64,000 bases of DNA, taken from NCBI RefSeq assembly GCF_018736065.1, contig NZ_CP076128.1:3511501-3575500 (forward strand), in the 5' to 3' direction. Within the stretch, counting starts at the first letter, position 1; every line of letters starts with the position of its first letter. Origin of the DNA: Flammeovirga kamogawensis (GTDB lineage Bacteria; Bacteroidota; Bacteroidia; Cytophagales; Flammeovirgaceae). The notes beneath the pieces are model-generated. The model ran no database searches. It was given only the letters and a program-made list of their open reading frames with translations, and had not been told where the DNA came from. Shown one piece after another: positions 33,793-42,672 of this stretch. Both the position numbers and the translations under genes were made by a program.

Positions 33793-34680
33793 TTAGACTT
33801 GAAATTTTTTACCAATAAACTTACTCGTTAATTTATATAATTTTCTTCTAAGATAGAAAATCCATTCTGAAAAATTATTAGGTTTAAAGTTGGTTTCTTT
33901 TTGGAAAAGGTGTGGATATTCATCTATTAAATCTGCAAACATAGTTTCTTCTGGAGAGATATACTCAATCCAAGTACCACTACGCATAAAAATTTCTGTT
34001 GGAAATTTTAAACAATGCTTAATATGTTTTGTGGAAGTGTAAGGCTTTTTGTTGTATTCTTGATGTGAGAAACTATTTAACTTATAGATGTATACATCAA
34101 TATCCCAACCAAATACATATGACATATGAGCACATTTGTCTTCTTTAGGGTTATATACTATATGTCGAAAGTCCTCACTCTTACGGATTTCATCTAAGGT
34201 GTTGTTTGTCTTTTTAATTTGTTGTAGAGTACCTACAAAAGTAAGGTTGAAAATTATATTTGTTTTATAATTAATAAAATAATTATGGTGAGGAATTTCT
34301 ATTTTATATACTTGATCAAAAGTTTTTTCTCTATCTAATAATTTCAAATCATAAAATTCATCTAAATCAGATATAAAGATAATATCATCTTCATTAGCAT
34401 CATTTAGCCCTCTTGTTATAGCATTTCTGTGCGTTGCTTCATTATCCCAAAAATTATCTGATACTAATTCATTTTCTAATTTGATGTAAATAATTTTATC
34501 AATGTATTTTTTAAACCTATTTTTATTTTCTTCAAAAACGAATGCTTTAGTTTTACCAACAAAACTTTGATTACATTCTACAATTACAAAATGGTCTACA
34601 TGTTCATAGTATAACTTGAGTCTTATTTCTAATAAATCAAGCTCATTAAATAACATGAAACAATCATATATTTTTCTCAT
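33793..34680 (-). CDS. Glycosyltransferase family 17-like protein
   Basis: This 295-residue protein shows the GT17 layout: YDCFMLFNELDLLEIRL (about residues 5-21), HFVIVECNQSFVGK, FWDNEATHRNAI and DDIIFISDLDEFYD (about 98-111, with the acidic metal-binding cluster). GT17 was defined by eukaryotic beta-1,4-N-acetylglucosaminyltransferase III; bacterial members are common in surface-glycan loci but little studied. It is the last gene of the seven-gene minus-strand operon and starts 3 bp after the preceding gene's stop. Confidence 0.82.
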   Translation of the reverse strand: MRKIYDCFMLFNELDLLEIRLKLYYEHVDHFVIVECNQSFVGKTKAFVFEENKNRFKKYIDKIIYIKLENELVSDNFWDNEATHRNAITRGLNDANEDDIIFISDLDEFYDLKLLDREKTFDQVYKIEIPHHNYFINYKTNIIFNLTFVGTLQQIKKTNNTLDEIRKSEDFRHIVYNPKEDKCAHMSYVFGWDIDVYIYKLNSFSHQEYNKKPYTSTKHIKHCLKFPTEIFMRSGTWIEYISPEETMFADLIDEYPHLFQKETNFKPNNFSEWIFYLRRKLYKLTSKFIGKKFQV

Positions 34681-34683
34681 CGA

Positions 34684-35706
34684 TTAAAATATCTTTTTTA
34701 AAATTTTTTGGAATAAGTTTTTAGTAGCAGGTAATTTTTTTTCTCCTTTTATTACGACTTTGTCAAAATATTGCATGACTATTTGTGGAGAAAATTGCTT
34801 ATAAACATTAAAGTTTTTAGGTTTTAATGTTTTAGTTTGCAGTAAAAGATTTTTACAAGAATCTTTATCAGAGTATATATAACATTCATCTTGCAAAATA
34901 TCTAAGTGTGCATTATCCTTTTTACTTTTTGATGTAATGATATTTTTACCTTTAATATGAAATTCTGCTATTGCGAGTCCAAAAGTTTCACCATCAGATC
35001 TAGCGTGTAAATAAGCATCAGAGGTATTAATAAAAGCAACTTTATCTTCTAATTTATAAATAGGGTCTAGGTAGATTATTCTTGGGTGTTTGTGGAAAAA
35101 TTGTGTATTAACAAATATGAAATAGATATTGTCTTGTTCTTCTAAAACCTCTTTGATTGCTTGATGAACATAGTCTATATCAAAGGTATTTAATCCGCCG
35201 TATCGAGCTACAACTGTGGCATCTTTTGGGATTTTTAATGATGTCCTTAAATTACTATCTACATCAGGTAGGTTAACAATATGTGGTACAAATGAAGATC
35301 TAAATTTACCTTTTTTTTGTGCTAAATATTCAGAAATATAAAAGTATTCATCACCATAAGGTTTATAGTAACCAAAAACTACGTGAATAACATTCCTTAT
35401 ATTTTTAAATAAATTATGATCTTTTTTACCAGATTTAATAAAATAAATAATATCAGATTGAGTTTTATCTATAAAATCTTGAGCTTCATCATGTGTTTCG
35501 TAAAGAAAAACTCTTTCTGGAAATGAAGATGTAAATTTATTTAATATTTGATTTTCTTGAGGACTATTCTTCAGTTTAGTCTTATCTGATATAATATATG
35601 AAATATTACCTAAAATTTTTTCATTATAATACGCATAATCAAATAAAGCTATTTCAGTGCCTCGATAAGAAAATTGATTAACATTAAATACTATTTTTTT
35701 TGTCAT
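34684..35706 (-). CDS. Glycosyltransferase, GT-B fold (group 1-like)
   Basis: This 340-residue protein begins with NVNQFSYRGTEIALFDYAYY, the open N-terminal Rossmann half of GT-B enzymes, and its C-terminal half has TVVARYGGLNTFDID, IIYLDPIY and DAYLHARSDGETFGLAIAEF (about residues 232-251), the sugar-nucleotide-binding E-x7-E region. It is weaker in sequence than its GT4 neighbour. It lies 23 bp downstream of that gene and 3 bp before the GT17 gene in the same operon. Its sugar specificity is not known. Confidence 0.72.
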   Translation of the reverse strand: MTKKIVFNVNQFSYRGTEIALFDYAYYNEKILGNISYIISDKTKLKNSPQENQILNKFTSSFPERVFLYETHDEAQDFIDKTQSDIIYFIKSGKKDHNLFKNIRNVIHVVFGYYKPYGDEYFYISEYLAQKKGKFRSSFVPHIVNLPDVDSNLRTSLKIPKDATVVARYGGLNTFDIDYVHQAIKEVLEEQDNIYFIFVNTQFFHKHPRIIYLDPIYKLEDKVAFINTSDAYLHARSDGETFGLAIAEFHIKGKNIITSKSKKDNAHLDILQDECYIYSDKDSCKNLLLQTKTLKPKNFNVYKQFSPQIVMQYFDKVVIKGEKKLPATKNLFQKILKKIF

Positions 35707-35729
35707 AGTTGTTAGAAATAAATGGACTT

Positions 35730-36782
35730 TTAAATTAAAAATTCTTTTAACATTTTTGTCACAGCATTATCCCAATTATAATGTGTGGCAACATCTTCAG
35801 ATGCCTTATTTCCAATTTTTATTCTTAAATTCTTATTTTCAATTAGTTCACTTATTCTTGTAATTAGTAGCTCTCTGTTATTAACGGGATAGATAAGAGA
35901 ATTAATATTGTTTTCACAAACAGATTTATGTCCTTGGATATCAGAGCATACAATAGCACACCCACAAGCTTGGGCTTCTAATATATTTAAAGGTAATCCT
36001 TCTTGTGTGGAATTTTGTAAAAAAATAGCAGATGCATTAAATATTTCACTTACATCTTTAGGTTGATGTATAAAATCAATCCATTTAGGTAGATTTTTAG
36101 GTCTTGGATGTAAACTATAAAGGCAAAAAGAAATTTTAGGATACTTTTTTTTTAATTCTAGAACAGCCTCTATACCTATATATGAGTTTTTCCTCTTTTG
36201 TAAAGAGAATAACATACAAATTGAGAATGGGTTTCGATCTTTTAAGGATATTCTAATTTGAAACTTTTTTGTATTTATCCCATATGGTACACAAATATTT
36301 TTTTTTGAAGTAAATTCACTAATTTGATTACCTAATTCTTGATAAGTAACAATGTTTTTAGTGTAAGGTAAATCATAAGATTTATGTAATAAATCAATAT
36401 GGCCAACAAAATTTTCATAGTCTTGAATTAGATTTATTTTTTTCCCTTTACTGTTTGATAACAAATGAGTATCAAATGCAGTTTGCCACCAAGTAGAAAT
36501 AACTATGTCAGCATTTCTAATATATTTATCTTCAATCGATGGTACAGTTATCCAAGTAACATTGTCAGTTTTTTCTAACCAAGTAGGTATATATCTTTTT
36601 AAAAGTCTTGTACGATAATATTTAATCCATTTACTTCCTTTATTAATATATTCTGTCCAATTAGAACTATAAACATAGACATCATGGCCTTGGTCTGCTA
36701 TTTTGATAGCATATTCACACATGATTTTTATTCCTCCAGTTAGTTTGTACGGAGGGAAAGGGAGCAAGAAATTGATTTTCAT
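35730..36782 (-). CDS. Glycosyltransferase family 4 (group 1)
   Basis: This 350-residue GT-B enzyme has the N-terminal LPFPPYKLTGGIKIMCEYAIKIADQGHDVYVY (donor/acceptor half) and the C-terminal STQEGLPLNILEAQACGCAIVCSDIQGH (about residues 259-286) with the E-x7-E motif of retaining GT4 enzymes. It contributes one sugar of the surface glycan. It is separated by 52 bp from the upstream polyprenol-phosphate mannosyltransferase-like gene and by 23 bp from the downstream gene. Confidence 0.87.
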   Translation of the reverse strand: MKINFLLPFPPYKLTGGIKIMCEYAIKIADQGHDVYVYSSNWTEYINKGSKWIKYYRTRLLKRYIPTWLEKTDNVTWITVPSIEDKYIRNADIVISTWWQTAFDTHLLSNSKGKKINLIQDYENFVGHIDLLHKSYDLPYTKNIVTYQELGNQISEFTSKKNICVPYGINTKKFQIRISLKDRNPFSICMLFSLQKRKNSYIGIEAVLELKKKYPKISFCLYSLHPRPKNLPKWIDFIHQPKDVSEIFNASAIFLQNSTQEGLPLNILEAQACGCAIVCSDIQGHKSVCENNINSLIYPVNNRELLITRISELIENKNLRIKIGNKASEDVATHYNWDNAVTKMLKEFLI

Positions 36783-36834
36783 TTTTTTATTTTAATGAAA
36801 TAAAAAATAGATACCCCGTGATTAGAAGATTTAA

Positions 36835-37569
36835 TTATCTTTCAAATTTTCTAAAATAACTTCTAATCTTTAAGGATATCACTCCAAAAAATGCTTCTTT
36901 AAAAATACTAGAAGACATTTTTGACGTTCCTCTAGTTCTATCAGTAAAAACAATTGGAACTTCCTTAATTTTATAACCATACATCCAAGTTTTAAATTTC
37001 ATTTCTATTTGAAAAGCATAGCCCACAAAATGAATTTTATCTTTATTAAGTATAGTTTGTAATACTTTATTAGTATAACATTTAAAGCCGGCAGTGGTAT
37101 CTTTTATTGGTAATCCAGTAATAAATTGGACATACTTACTTGCAAAGTAAGACATAAGAACTCTACCCATTGGCCAATTTACAACATTAACTCCAGATTT
37201 ATATCTAGAACCAATAGCCATGTCATTCCCCTCTTCTTTACATGCTTTGTAAAGTTTTTCTAAATCATTGGGGTTATGTGAAAAATCAGCATCCATTTCG
37301 TAAACAAACTGATATTCTCTATCAATAGCCCATCTAAAGCCATGTAAATATGCTGTACCTAAACCATTTTTACCTTCTCTTTCTTCAAGAAATAAACGAT
37401 TTGGAAATTTATTCATAAGCTCTTTAACTTTAGCTCCTGTTCCATCAGGAGAGCCATCGTCAACAATAAGCATATCGAATTGTGTATCGAGACTCATAAC
37501 TGCACGAATAATTAATTCGACATTCTCGATCTCGTTATATGTAGGAGTTATTACTAGATTTTCTTTCAC
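36835..37569 (-). CDS. Polyprenol monophosphomannose synthase-like GT2
   Basis: This 244-residue protein matches dolichyl/polyprenyl-phosphate mannose synthase: ITPTYNEIENVELII, VDDGSPDGTG, MDADFSHNP (metal-binding DAD), GSRYKSG, and IKDTTAGFKCY. It lacks the C-terminal transmembrane pair of longer homologues, so it would act at the membrane surface, making a lipid-linked sugar (probably Man-P-polyprenol) for later transferases. It is preceded by a 57-bp gap and followed by a 52-bp gap in the operon. Such genes are often near lipoprotein N-acyltransferase or glycan genes; here the context is glycan. Confidence 0.9.
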   Translation of the reverse strand: MKENLVITPTYNEIENVELIIRAVMSLDTQFDMLIVDDGSPDGTGAKVKELMNKFPNRLFLEEREGKNGLGTAYLHGFRWAIDREYQFVYEMDADFSHNPNDLEKLYKACKEEGNDMAIGSRYKSGVNVVNWPMGRVLMSYFASKYVQFITGLPIKDTTAGFKCYTNKVLQTILNKDKIHFVGYAFQIEMKFKTWMYGYKIKEVPIVFTDRTRGTSKMSSSIFKEAFFGVISLKIRSYFRKFER

Positions 37570-37626
37570 TGTGCAAAGTTAAAAGATTAACATTGATAAA
37601 TCTGCAGAATCTAATTTAAAATGAAG

Positions 37627-38535
37627 CTATTTAACGATTTTATAATTTTTATAATCAAAAGGTCTTAGCCCAGTTTTTTTCTCTAATTTATTTAGAAATT
37701 TATCCTTGAGTTTAGTATTTGATTTTGAAGGATCATATTCAAATTTCCAGTCCATCTTTTTTATATGAGATGACATCACTTCTGGATGAGTACCATTAAA
37801 TTTAGTTAGTTCATCAACTTCATTAAAATTGAATGGAATTTTTACAATTTCTTCCCTTTTTATTTCTGTCCCATTATCATAAAAGCTTCTGAAAATAGAT
37901 CCTTTCTTAGCCATAACCATCGGATTTCTGACAAATGAATAATGATAGATAGGGGCGTCAATAAGCTTTACTTTTAACTTGGAACCTTTTTTTTGGTTTT
38001 CATTATATTGCTCTAGTGATTTATAAATTCTAAACCCTTGAGAATCTCTGTAGGATCTAACTAAGTTATTAGTTTTAAATAATCTCACTTCAATTGGATG
38101 TGTTCTTCTAGTATGTCTGTAATAATTATAATTACCATAGAAGTGTAAGAAAGGAAGAGCAATTCCATCTATTTTTTGATTATTTAAATTTACTTCCATA
38201 GCCTCTTTGATTTTAGGAAGATCATCTTCATGAATAACTTCGTCTGCTTGTATGTGTAATGCCCAGTCAGCATCTTTACTAATATTATCTATACCAATAT
38301 TCGATTGTTGGGCAAAAACTTTTCCTCCTATTCTTAAGTCCATGTCCCAGACTGTATCAATAATTTTGATTTTAGGATCATTTAAAGCTTCTACTGCTTC
38401 TCGAGACCCATCGTTAGAATCTCCAATTACAACAATCATTTCATCAACAATAGAAAGGACTGATTTGATAGCAGCAATGCAAGGGTATTGTAAGGCTATC
38501 GCATTTCTGAAATATGTAAATCCACTAACTTTCAT
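37627..38535 (-). CDS. GT2-like glycosyltransferase, paralogue A
   Basis: This 302-residue protein has a GT-A start (MKVSGFTYFRNAIALQYP), DEMIVVIGDSNDGSRE (about residues 31-46), and an acidic HIQADEVIHEDDLP cluster (about 94-107) acting as the metal-binding site. It shares more than its beginning with the next gene upstream (38541-39395): both have MKVSGF, RNAI, YHY and NYKIIK/NYKIVK ends, so the pair arose by tandem duplication. The gap between the two is 5 bp. The sugar is unknown. Confidence 0.82.
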   Translation of the reverse strand: MKVSGFTYFRNAIALQYPCIAAIKSVLSIVDEMIVVIGDSNDGSREAVEALNDPKIKIIDTVWDMDLRIGGKVFAQQSNIGIDNISKDADWALHIQADEVIHEDDLPKIKEAMEVNLNNQKIDGIALPFLHFYGNYNYYRHTRRTHPIEVRLFKTNNLVRSYRDSQGFRIYKSLEQYNENQKKGSKLKVKLIDAPIYHYSFVRNPMVMAKKGSIFRSFYDNGTEIKREEIVKIPFNFNEVDELTKFNGTHPEVMSSHIKKMDWKFEYDPSKSNTKLKDKFLNKLEKKTGLRPFDYKNYKIVK

Positions 38536-38540
38536 AGCGT

Positions 38541-39395
38541 TTATTTTATAATTTTATAATTTTTATACTCTCCTAGAATATAACCACCAGTAATTTTTTT
38601 GATAGCTTGTTTAAAAAGTTCTTTTGCAGTATAATTTGTTTTACTTATATCTTGGTCAAATTTCCAATTTTTATTGGAAATTCTTTCCTTCATAACTGAT
38701 GGATGATTTTGATTGAAAAGAGTTAATACGTCAATTTTTGAATAGTCAATATCTACACTTGAAGCCTTTGTTCCATGATATAACTTTTCAAAACTATTGG
38801 ATTTTAATTGCATTTTTTCTGGGGGACGAACCCAGCCGTAATGATAGATATAGGCATCAATATGCTTTACATTAAGTTTTTCATTATCATTTTTTCTAAA
38901 ACCTTGTGCATCTCCATATGAATAAATAGTCGAGTTGTTTTTTATAATTCTTATTTCTCTTCTATACCATTTTGTTGAAGATGCTATGTAATCAAATGAT
39001 CCATAAAAGTGTTTATAGTTAAATAACAACCCGTCTACATTTTCTTGATCTTTATATTCTTCCATTGCTTTTTTAACAATAGGAATATAATCTTCGTGAA
39101 GTGCTTCGTCTCCTTGAATATAGAAACACCAATCGCTATCTTTATTTACTTCTTTTAGAGCTTTATTTGTCTCGTTTGAAAGAACAAGCCCATTTAGTAA
39201 TGAATCATCCCAAACAGTTTCAACAATTCTTATTTTAGGATCGATATTCTGGATTAAATTTAGGGTGTCATCATCAGAATTACCTACAGCGACTACAACT
39301 TCATCACAAAGAGGAAGAATTGATCGTATTGCTTCTACAACAGGGTAATCGTATTTTATTGCGTTTCTAATAAAACTGAATCCAGAGACTTTCAT
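38541..39395 (-). CDS. GT2-like glycosyltransferase, paralogue B
   Basis: This 284-residue protein is the second copy of the tandem pair. It has MKVSGFSFIRNAIKYDYP, DEVVVAVGNSDDDT (about residues 31-44), and YIQGDEALHEDYIP at the metal-binding site. Length and order of motifs follow paralogue A, but many other residues differ, so the duplication is not recent and the two probably use different acceptors. It starts 3 bp after the GT90-like gene, in the same operon. Confidence 0.82.
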   Translation of the reverse strand: MKVSGFSFIRNAIKYDYPVVEAIRSILPLCDEVVVAVGNSDDDTLNLIQNIDPKIRIVETVWDDSLLNGLVLSNETNKALKEVNKDSDWCFYIQGDEALHEDYIPIVKKAMEEYKDQENVDGLLFNYKHFYGSFDYIASSTKWYRREIRIIKNNSTIYSYGDAQGFRKNDNEKLNVKHIDAYIYHYGWVRPPEKMQLKSNSFEKLYHGTKASSVDIDYSKIDVLTLFNQNHPSVMKERISNKNWKFDQDISKTNYTAKELFKQAIKKITGGYILGEYKNYKIIK

Positions 39396-39398
39396 TTG

Positions 39399-40409
39399 TT
39401 ATTTTAATGTTTGAGATTGATGTGATTCTCTAAAAAATTTATCGAGTACTAAAGCTTGTATTTGTAATTCTCTTTTGAGGTTTCTAAACTGATTTACAAA
39501 TTTATGAGAATTTGAAATTATTTTATTAGCTTCTTTAATATGCGTACTGTAAAATTCAATTTTCTCAATTAAATCAGAATAATCATCTTTTACATGAATA
39601 TAATGGAAATCAGGAATTAATGTCCCCTCCATAAACCAAGTTTCGTATTTTGGTGTTGGCATTACGGCTATTGAATTTGAAGACATTACCCATTTTAAAT
39701 TAGTTGCAACATCATTTCCTTCCCAACAAAAAATGAATTTGTAGTTTAGTTGTTTCTCGATACTCATTTTATCAACTAGAAATGTATTCCCAGAAGGAGT
39801 TTCAATTGGTTTAAGGTCACTTCTTGTGTTGCCAATATTACAAAGAGGGTGTCCAAAATATTTTTCAAGAAGATTAATACGGTTTTCATGGTTAGCGAAA
39901 ACCTGTCCTCTTGTAACAAGCATATTTTTCTTGTTCTTAAAACGAATCCAATCAGAGATGAAATTAAAGTGTCGTATTTTATTCAATTTTAATAAAATAC
40001 TATTTTGATTCTGATTAGAAATAGGTCTACTTTTTACAATTGTAGGCTCGCTTGGAATATGCGTAATATCACCAAAAAGAAAATTAATTTTTTTGTCCTT
40101 TTTAAAAAAATCAGTAATTAGTGTAAGGTCAAAATAATAAGAGCTAGAATGTTCACTTAATTTTAAGTCTTTTAGAGATACTGAATTTTTTGACAGTTCA
40201 AAATATTTTTCAACCTTATTATAATAGTTAACCCTTTGTTCTATATATTCATTATCTGTAAGATTTCTAAGTAATCTAGGCAAGTTTCTTTTATATAAAT
40301 TATGAGGTATAATAAACTCTTCTAACCCATATATTAAATAGTAAATTGCTTTAATAGGATTATGCCTAAAATAAAAAACTTTTGTAAGTAATCTTTTTAT
40401 ATCCATCAA
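39399..40409 (-). CDS. Glycosyltransferase family 90-like (CAP10/LPS-modifying) protein
   Basis: This 336-residue protein is the first gene of the seven-gene minus-strand operon. Its second half reads YKFIFCWEGNDVATNLKWVMSSNSIAVMP (about residues 229-257), followed by YETWFMEGTLIPDFHYIHVKDDYSDL, which is the conserved part of the GT90/CAP10 domain. Such enzymes transfer xylose, glucose or other sugars, and bacterial ones are associated with lipopolysaccharide. A TATCTTTG box lies 31 bp before the start, in the 50-bp gap after the thiamine operon. Confidence 0.8.
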   Translation of the reverse strand: MMDIKRLLTKVFYFRHNPIKAIYYLIYGLEEFIIPHNLYKRNLPRLLRNLTDNEYIEQRVNYYNKVEKYFELSKNSVSLKDLKLSEHSSSYYFDLTLITDFFKKDKKINFLFGDITHIPSEPTIVKSRPISNQNQNSILLKLNKIRHFNFISDWIRFKNKKNMLVTRGQVFANHENRINLLEKYFGHPLCNIGNTRSDLKPIETPSGNTFLVDKMSIEKQLNYKFIFCWEGNDVATNLKWVMSSNSIAVMPTPKYETWFMEGTLIPDFHYIHVKDDYSDLIEKIEFYSTHIKEANKIISNSHKFVNQFRNLKRELQIQALVLDKFFRESHQSQTLK

Positions 40410-40440
40410 ATTGGAGTAACTAATCTATGATCTGACAATA

Positions 40441-40448
40441 CAAAGATA
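40441..40448 (-). promoter_or_regulatory. Candidate -7 element (TATCTTTG) for the glycan operon
   Basis: The minus strand reads TATCTTTG, fitting TAnnTTTG, 31 bp before the GT90-like ATG and downstream of the thiamine operon stop. It suggests that the glycan operon has its own promoter. No -33 element was found. Confidence 0.45.
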
Positions 40449-40459
40449 TCAGTTTCACA

Positions 40460-41533
40460 TTAAATTAACTCCATTCCTCCCTTTAGACTATATAATTTAA
40501 CATCACTTTTATTTAAAGATTGATATAACTCTATAGCTTTTAGGCTTCTTTTACCTGATTGGCAGTAAAAAATTATTTTTTTGGATGATGGAATTTCATC
40601 AATTCGTTCTTCTAATTCGGCTAACGGGATATTGATACCGCCTATATCATCAATTTCTCTTTCGTATTCTTCACGTACATCAATCAAAGTAACTGATTTA
40701 TCTGTGTTTAAAAGTTCTTCGACAGTATCAAAATCTATTTCGACTTCCTGATTGGGGATTTCACAAAAATCGAAGTTATACTCACCTAATGTTGATATGT
40801 TGGCAACTTTTTGATTTTTCTTGAATTTCAGTTTCTGAAAACTCATATCCATACCACTTATCAACAAAAGTTCCCCACTTAACACTTTACCAACACCTGT
40901 AATTATTTTTATAACTTCGGTAGCTTGCATGGTTCCCATAATTCCAACCATTGCACCAACAACCCCAATTTCATTGCAATTAGGAGCTTCTTCTGCTGAT
41001 GGAGGATTAGGAAAAATACATCTATAGGTTGGTCCTCCTTGGTAATTAAAAACAGATAGTTGACCATCAAAACGCTGAATTGAGGCAGAAACCAATGGTT
41101 TATCTTCAATAATACAGGCGTCATTTATTAAATATCTTGATGAAAAATTATCTGTTCCATCAACTACTACATCTGCTTTAGCTACTAGTTCTAAAGCATT
41201 TTCTTTATCAAACCTTTTAAGTACTGTAGTAATTTTACAATGAGGATTCAGAGCTAACAGTCGTTCTTTAATAACTTCTGCTTTTGAGTTACCAACATCA
41301 TTTGTTGAAAACAATACTTGACGTTGAAGATTAGAAATAGAAACAACATCATGATCTACAATAATAAGGTGCCCAATACCAGCAGCTGCAAGATATTGTA
41401 AAACAGGACAACCTAATCCTCCTGCACCAATTACAAGAACAGTAGCAGCTTTTAATTTTTCTTGTCCTTCAACACCAATTTCGTTTAATCTGATATGTCT
41501 GTCGTATCGTTTATATTCTTCTTTTGTCAACAT
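40460..41533 (-). CDS. thiF: ThiF/MoeB-like adenylyltransferase with C-terminal rhodanese domain
   Basis: This 357-residue protein has an E1-like domain (about 1-240: RYDRHIRLNEIGVEGQEKL, VIGAGGLGCPVLQYLAAAGIG, DGTDNFSSRYLIND) and a rhodanese domain (about 265-357) with the active cysteine C324 in FYCQSGKRS. It would adenylate the C-terminus of ThiS and help load sulfur for thiazole formation. The zinc CxxC pairs of classical MoeB/ThiF are not intact: the first reads TYRC and the second is absent. It is the last gene of the thiamine operon; a moonlighting role in molybdopterin synthesis is possible but unproven. Confidence 0.87.
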   Translation of the reverse strand: MLTKEEYKRYDRHIRLNEIGVEGQEKLKAATVLVIGAGGLGCPVLQYLAAAGIGHLIIVDHDVVSISNLQRQVLFSTNDVGNSKAEVIKERLLALNPHCKITTVLKRFDKENALELVAKADVVVDGTDNFSSRYLINDACIIEDKPLVSASIQRFDGQLSVFNYQGGPTYRCIFPNPPSAEEAPNCNEIGVVGAMVGIMGTMQATEVIKIITGVGKVLSGELLLISGMDMSFQKLKFKKNQKVANISTLGEYNFDFCEIPNQEVEIDFDTVEELLNTDKSVTLIDVREEYEREIDDIGGINIPLAELEERIDEIPSSKKIIFYCQSGKRSLKAIELYQSLNKSDVKLYSLKGGMELI

Positions 41534-41560
41534 AATGGTAATTCTTCTCTCTTTATTTTA

Positions 41561-42670
41561 TCACTCTTGGAGTGCTAAATCCCAATCTTTCCACACTACT
41601 TCATAACCTTGGCGTTTCACCATTTCTGTAAACTCTTCTGTTGAACGTTCATCAGAAATTTCAAACTGCTCTAGAGATTCTGGTTCTACTACATAACCTC
41701 CAGGGTTTGTTTTTGAACCTGCACTTGCCGAAGTAATGCCCAATTTAATGATGTTATCTCTAAAAATAGGATGTTCTCTAGTAGAAAGTGATAATTCTAC
41801 TTCTTCATCAAAAAGACGATAGGCACAGATAAGCTGAACTAACTCTCTATCATTCATTTCAACCTTTGGTTCTAAACCACCAGAAAAGGGGCGTAACCTA
41901 GGGAATGAGATTGAATATTTTGTTTGCCAATATGTTCTTTCTAAATAATCTAAATGAAGCGCCGTAAAGAAAGAGTCTGTTCTCCAATCCTCCAAACCAA
42001 TTAAAACACCAATACCAATTTTATGAATTCCAGCTTTTCCTAATCTATCTGGAGTGTCAACTCGGTAATCAAAGTTAGATTTTTTACCTTTTGGGTGATG
42101 TTTTTTATAATCTTCTTTGTGGTAAGTTTCTTGATAAACGAGTACCGTATTTAACCCTTCCTCAATTAAAGATTCATATTCATCTTGATCCATTGGCTGT
42201 ACTTCCATAGATATATGAGAGAAGTACGGCTTCATCAATTTAATTGCTTTCTTGATGTATTCAACACCTACAGTTTTATTTGCTTCACCAGTTACCAACA
42301 AAATATGTTCATAACCCATTGCTTTTATAGCTTCGGCTTCACGTACAATTTCATCATCAGAAAGTGTCCTTCTTCTTACTTTATTGTCTAAAGAGAAACC
42401 ACAATAAGTACAGATATTCTGACATTCATTAGATAAATACATAGGTGTATACATCTGAATGGTATTTCCGAACCTCTTTTTTGTAAGTTGATGACTAAGC
42501 TGTGCCATTTGCTCTAAATATGGAGCAGCTGCAGGAGAGATTAAAGCTTTGAAATCTTCTAAATTTCTGCGTTGTTTACCTAAAGCACGCTCTACATCTT
42601 GAGCAGTTTTAGCGTAGATACTAGCTTTAACTTCATTCCAATTATTTTGATAAAATAAATCTTGATACAT
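41561..42670 (-). CDS. thiH: 2-iminoacetate synthase ThiH (radical SAM)
   Basis: This 369-residue radical SAM enzyme has the cluster motif CQNICTYCGF (about residues 83-92), CxxxCxxC. It splits tyrosine to give dehydroglycine (2-iminoacetate) for thiazole assembly by ThiG, with p-cresol as by-product. GEANKTVGVEYI, SMEVQPMD, and LRPFSGG are further family segments. It lies 2 bp before the start of the thiG neighbour and 27 bp from the thiF-type gene. Its presence means the thiazole route is the anaerobe-type one, not the ThiO glycine-oxidase route. Confidence 0.96.
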   Translation of the reverse strand: MYQDLFYQNNWNEVKASIYAKTAQDVERALGKQRRNLEDFKALISPAAAPYLEQMAQLSHQLTKKRFGNTIQMYTPMYLSNECQNICTYCGFSLDNKVRRRTLSDDEIVREAEAIKAMGYEHILLVTGEANKTVGVEYIKKAIKLMKPYFSHISMEVQPMDQDEYESLIEEGLNTVLVYQETYHKEDYKKHHPKGKKSNFDYRVDTPDRLGKAGIHKIGIGVLIGLEDWRTDSFFTALHLDYLERTYWQTKYSISFPRLRPFSGGLEPKVEMNDRELVQLICAYRLFDEEVELSLSTREHPIFRDNIIKLGITSASAGSKTNPGGYVVEPESLEQFEISDERSTEEFTEMVKRQGYEVVWKDWDLALQE

Positions 42671-42672
42671 CT

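Noticed and set aside
38252-38551. 99-residue plus-strand frame opposite the GT2 paralogues
   Set aside because: It lies fully antisense to conserved motifs of the GT2-like genes and has no promoter or family resemblance.
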